Assembly (NCBI GenBank): GCA_900556615.1
Contig: USPP01000082.1
Location: 1 to 6,723 of the forward strand
Reading direction: 5' to 3'
Length of the DNA stretch: 6,723 nt
DNA from: an uncultured Eubacteriales bacterium
GTDB taxonomy: Bacteria; Bacillota; Clostridia; Oscillospirales; CAG-272
A model generated the notes under the pieces. The model had not been told where the DNA came from. It ran no database searches and saw only the letters and a list, made by a program, of their open reading frames with translations. Shown piece by piece: positions 5,821-6,723 of this stretch; positions within the stretch are counted from its first letter, which is position 1; each line of letters begins with the position of its first letter. The position numbers were made by a program, and so were the translations under genes.

Positions 5821-6723
5821 TCCCCGCTGATCTCAAATGAAAGCTCCCCATCCTCAAGACATCTTCCGTATGCTCTCAGAACCAATCCAGCAGAATCCCT
5901 GTTTGCTCTTACAAGAACGGTGCAAAGCCCTTCGAAAAGGTTTCTTTCCGGCTCGGCGTCTATCTCGTGGCTGACCGGATTTCCGTTTCCGCAGCCGAGA
6001 ATTTTACCCCCTTCCGCCCTGAAGCAAATGTGATTGTCGGCGGTAAGCACCGGGTTTCCCTCGGCGTCACGAAGACTGACCGTGACAACAACAGTATCGG
6101 CTCCATCGTTTTTTATCCGGCTTCTTTCGGAGGAAAGACAGATTCCGACAGGAGCGGAAAAGGTTTTAACGCTTTCTTCGGCAGCCTTTTCTCCGTTCCG
6201 ATAGGAAACGGCGCTCAGCTCTCCCGGCTCGTACGGAATCAGCCACTCAAGCTGCGTATAAATATCATTTTTTCTTTTACCGAGCGTTTTTCCGTTCAAA
6301 AGTAATTCGAGCTCATCACAATTTGAAACCGTAACAACCCGAACAAGCTCGCCGGTCTTATGATTCCAATGCTGGTTAATATGGACAAAGGGCTTCTTAT
6401 CGGTAAAAGCACGGTAAAACCAATATCCTCCCTTCGGAAAGCCGCAAATATCCATCATGCCGTATTGAGCTATGACAGCCGGCCAGCCGGGAATACTGAT
6501 TCCCTCGGGAAGATTGTTCAGATGTGCCTCCCCTCTGTAATCAAAGGCGCTCCAAATGAATACGCCGCCAATGTAACGGGATTTATTGACTGTTTCAAGC
6601 GCTTCTCTGATCGTGGTAAAGCCGAGCTTGTGACAGGTATCGTCGCATATTACCATTCGCTTTTCATAATCCGATACATACTGCCCCCTTGTACTGAAGG
6701 GAGCCGCGTCCTCTATCCCCATA
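5817..6723 (-). CDS. Glycoside hydrolase family 2 (beta-galactosidase-like), C-terminal part
   Basis: At least 301 codons with the frame open to the right window edge, so the 5' end, including the sugar-binding and jelly-roll domains and the catalytic acid/base, is outside. Visible are the end of the TIM barrel: IEDAAPFSTRGQY at about residues 3-15 of the visible part, whose Glu4 sits where GH2 enzymes place the nucleophile, and GGVFIWSAFDYRGE (52-65), the classic GH2 barrel-strand motif. Residues ~110-165 (VHINQHWNHKTGE, then SNCDELELLLNGKTLGK, then WLIPYEPGELSAVSYRNG) match the DUF4982-type domain. Residues ~190-295 form an Ig/invasin-like C-terminal domain (TVVVTVSLRDAEGNPV and GGKILGCGNGNP). 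The family cleaves beta-linked galactosides, glucuronides or related glycans; substrate is not determinable. The visible end says nothing about secretion. The stop lies in the TTAA at the edge of repeat copy B. Confidence 0.9.
   Translation of the reverse strand, partial: MGIEDAAPFSTRGQYVSDYEKRMVICDDTCHKLGFTTIREALETVNKSRYIGGVFIWSAFDYRGEAHLNNLPEGISIPGWPAVIAQYGMMDICGFPKGGYWFYRAFTDKKPFVHINQHWNHKTGELVRVVTVSNCDELELLLNGKTLGKRKNDIYTQLEWLIPYEPGELSAVSYRNGEKAAEESVKTFSAPVGICLSSERSRIKNDGADTVVVTVSLRDAEGNPVLTADNHICFRAEGGKILGCGNGNPVSHEIDAEPERNLFEGLCTVLVRANRDSAGLVLRAYGRCLEDGELSFEISGD

Overview
The window looks like chromosomal DNA of a Gram-positive anaerobe of the Clostridia, probably a gut Oscillospiraceae/Lachnospiraceae-type organism. 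The grounds are AGGAG-type ribosome binding sites, intermediate GC, the family make-up and the style of a short dispersed repeat. The assignment is by inference; no marker gene is present.

Left part (1-3555, plus strand): the 3' end of a PotC-type polyamine permease overlaps by 11 bases an ABC ATPase of 252 residues. The ATPase is followed by a 540-residue permease carrying two fused permease domains, then by a protein that joins an N-terminal helix-turn-helix domain to a LicC/PntC-like cytidylyltransferase. The first ~210 residues of the ATPase read as PotA. The last ~40 read as a different ABC subfamily and share the codon style of the downstream genes. A junction, either natural recombination or an assembly chimera, therefore probably lies near 825-930, so that potC and most of the ATPase have one origin and everything after it another. 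The downstream three-gene unit (ATPase end, fused permease, HTH-cytidylyltransferase) would fit uptake of a small cationic or phosphonate-like head-group precursor coupled to its CMP activation. The substrate is not visible. A hairpin terminator (3569-3618) closes the unit.

Middle (3652-5514): a NUDIX hydrolase on the minus strand and a D-alanine--D-alanine ligase on the plus strand are transcribed divergently. The 363-base gap between them holds one copy of a 168-bp element with terminal inverted repeats and TTAA ends (4187-4354), then a sigma-A-like promoter unusually close to the ddl start.

Right part (5515-6723): a strong bidirectional terminator follows ddl. A second, more decayed copy of the TTAA-ended element (5659-5820) follows it; its far end coincides with the stop codon of a minus-strand glycoside hydrolase family 2 gene. 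That gene runs out of the window, so only its C-terminal part is present.

The most interesting points are the chimeric ATPase junction, the regulator-enzyme fusion in a transporter operon, and the paired TTAA-ended mini-elements with a small open frame preserved in one copy.
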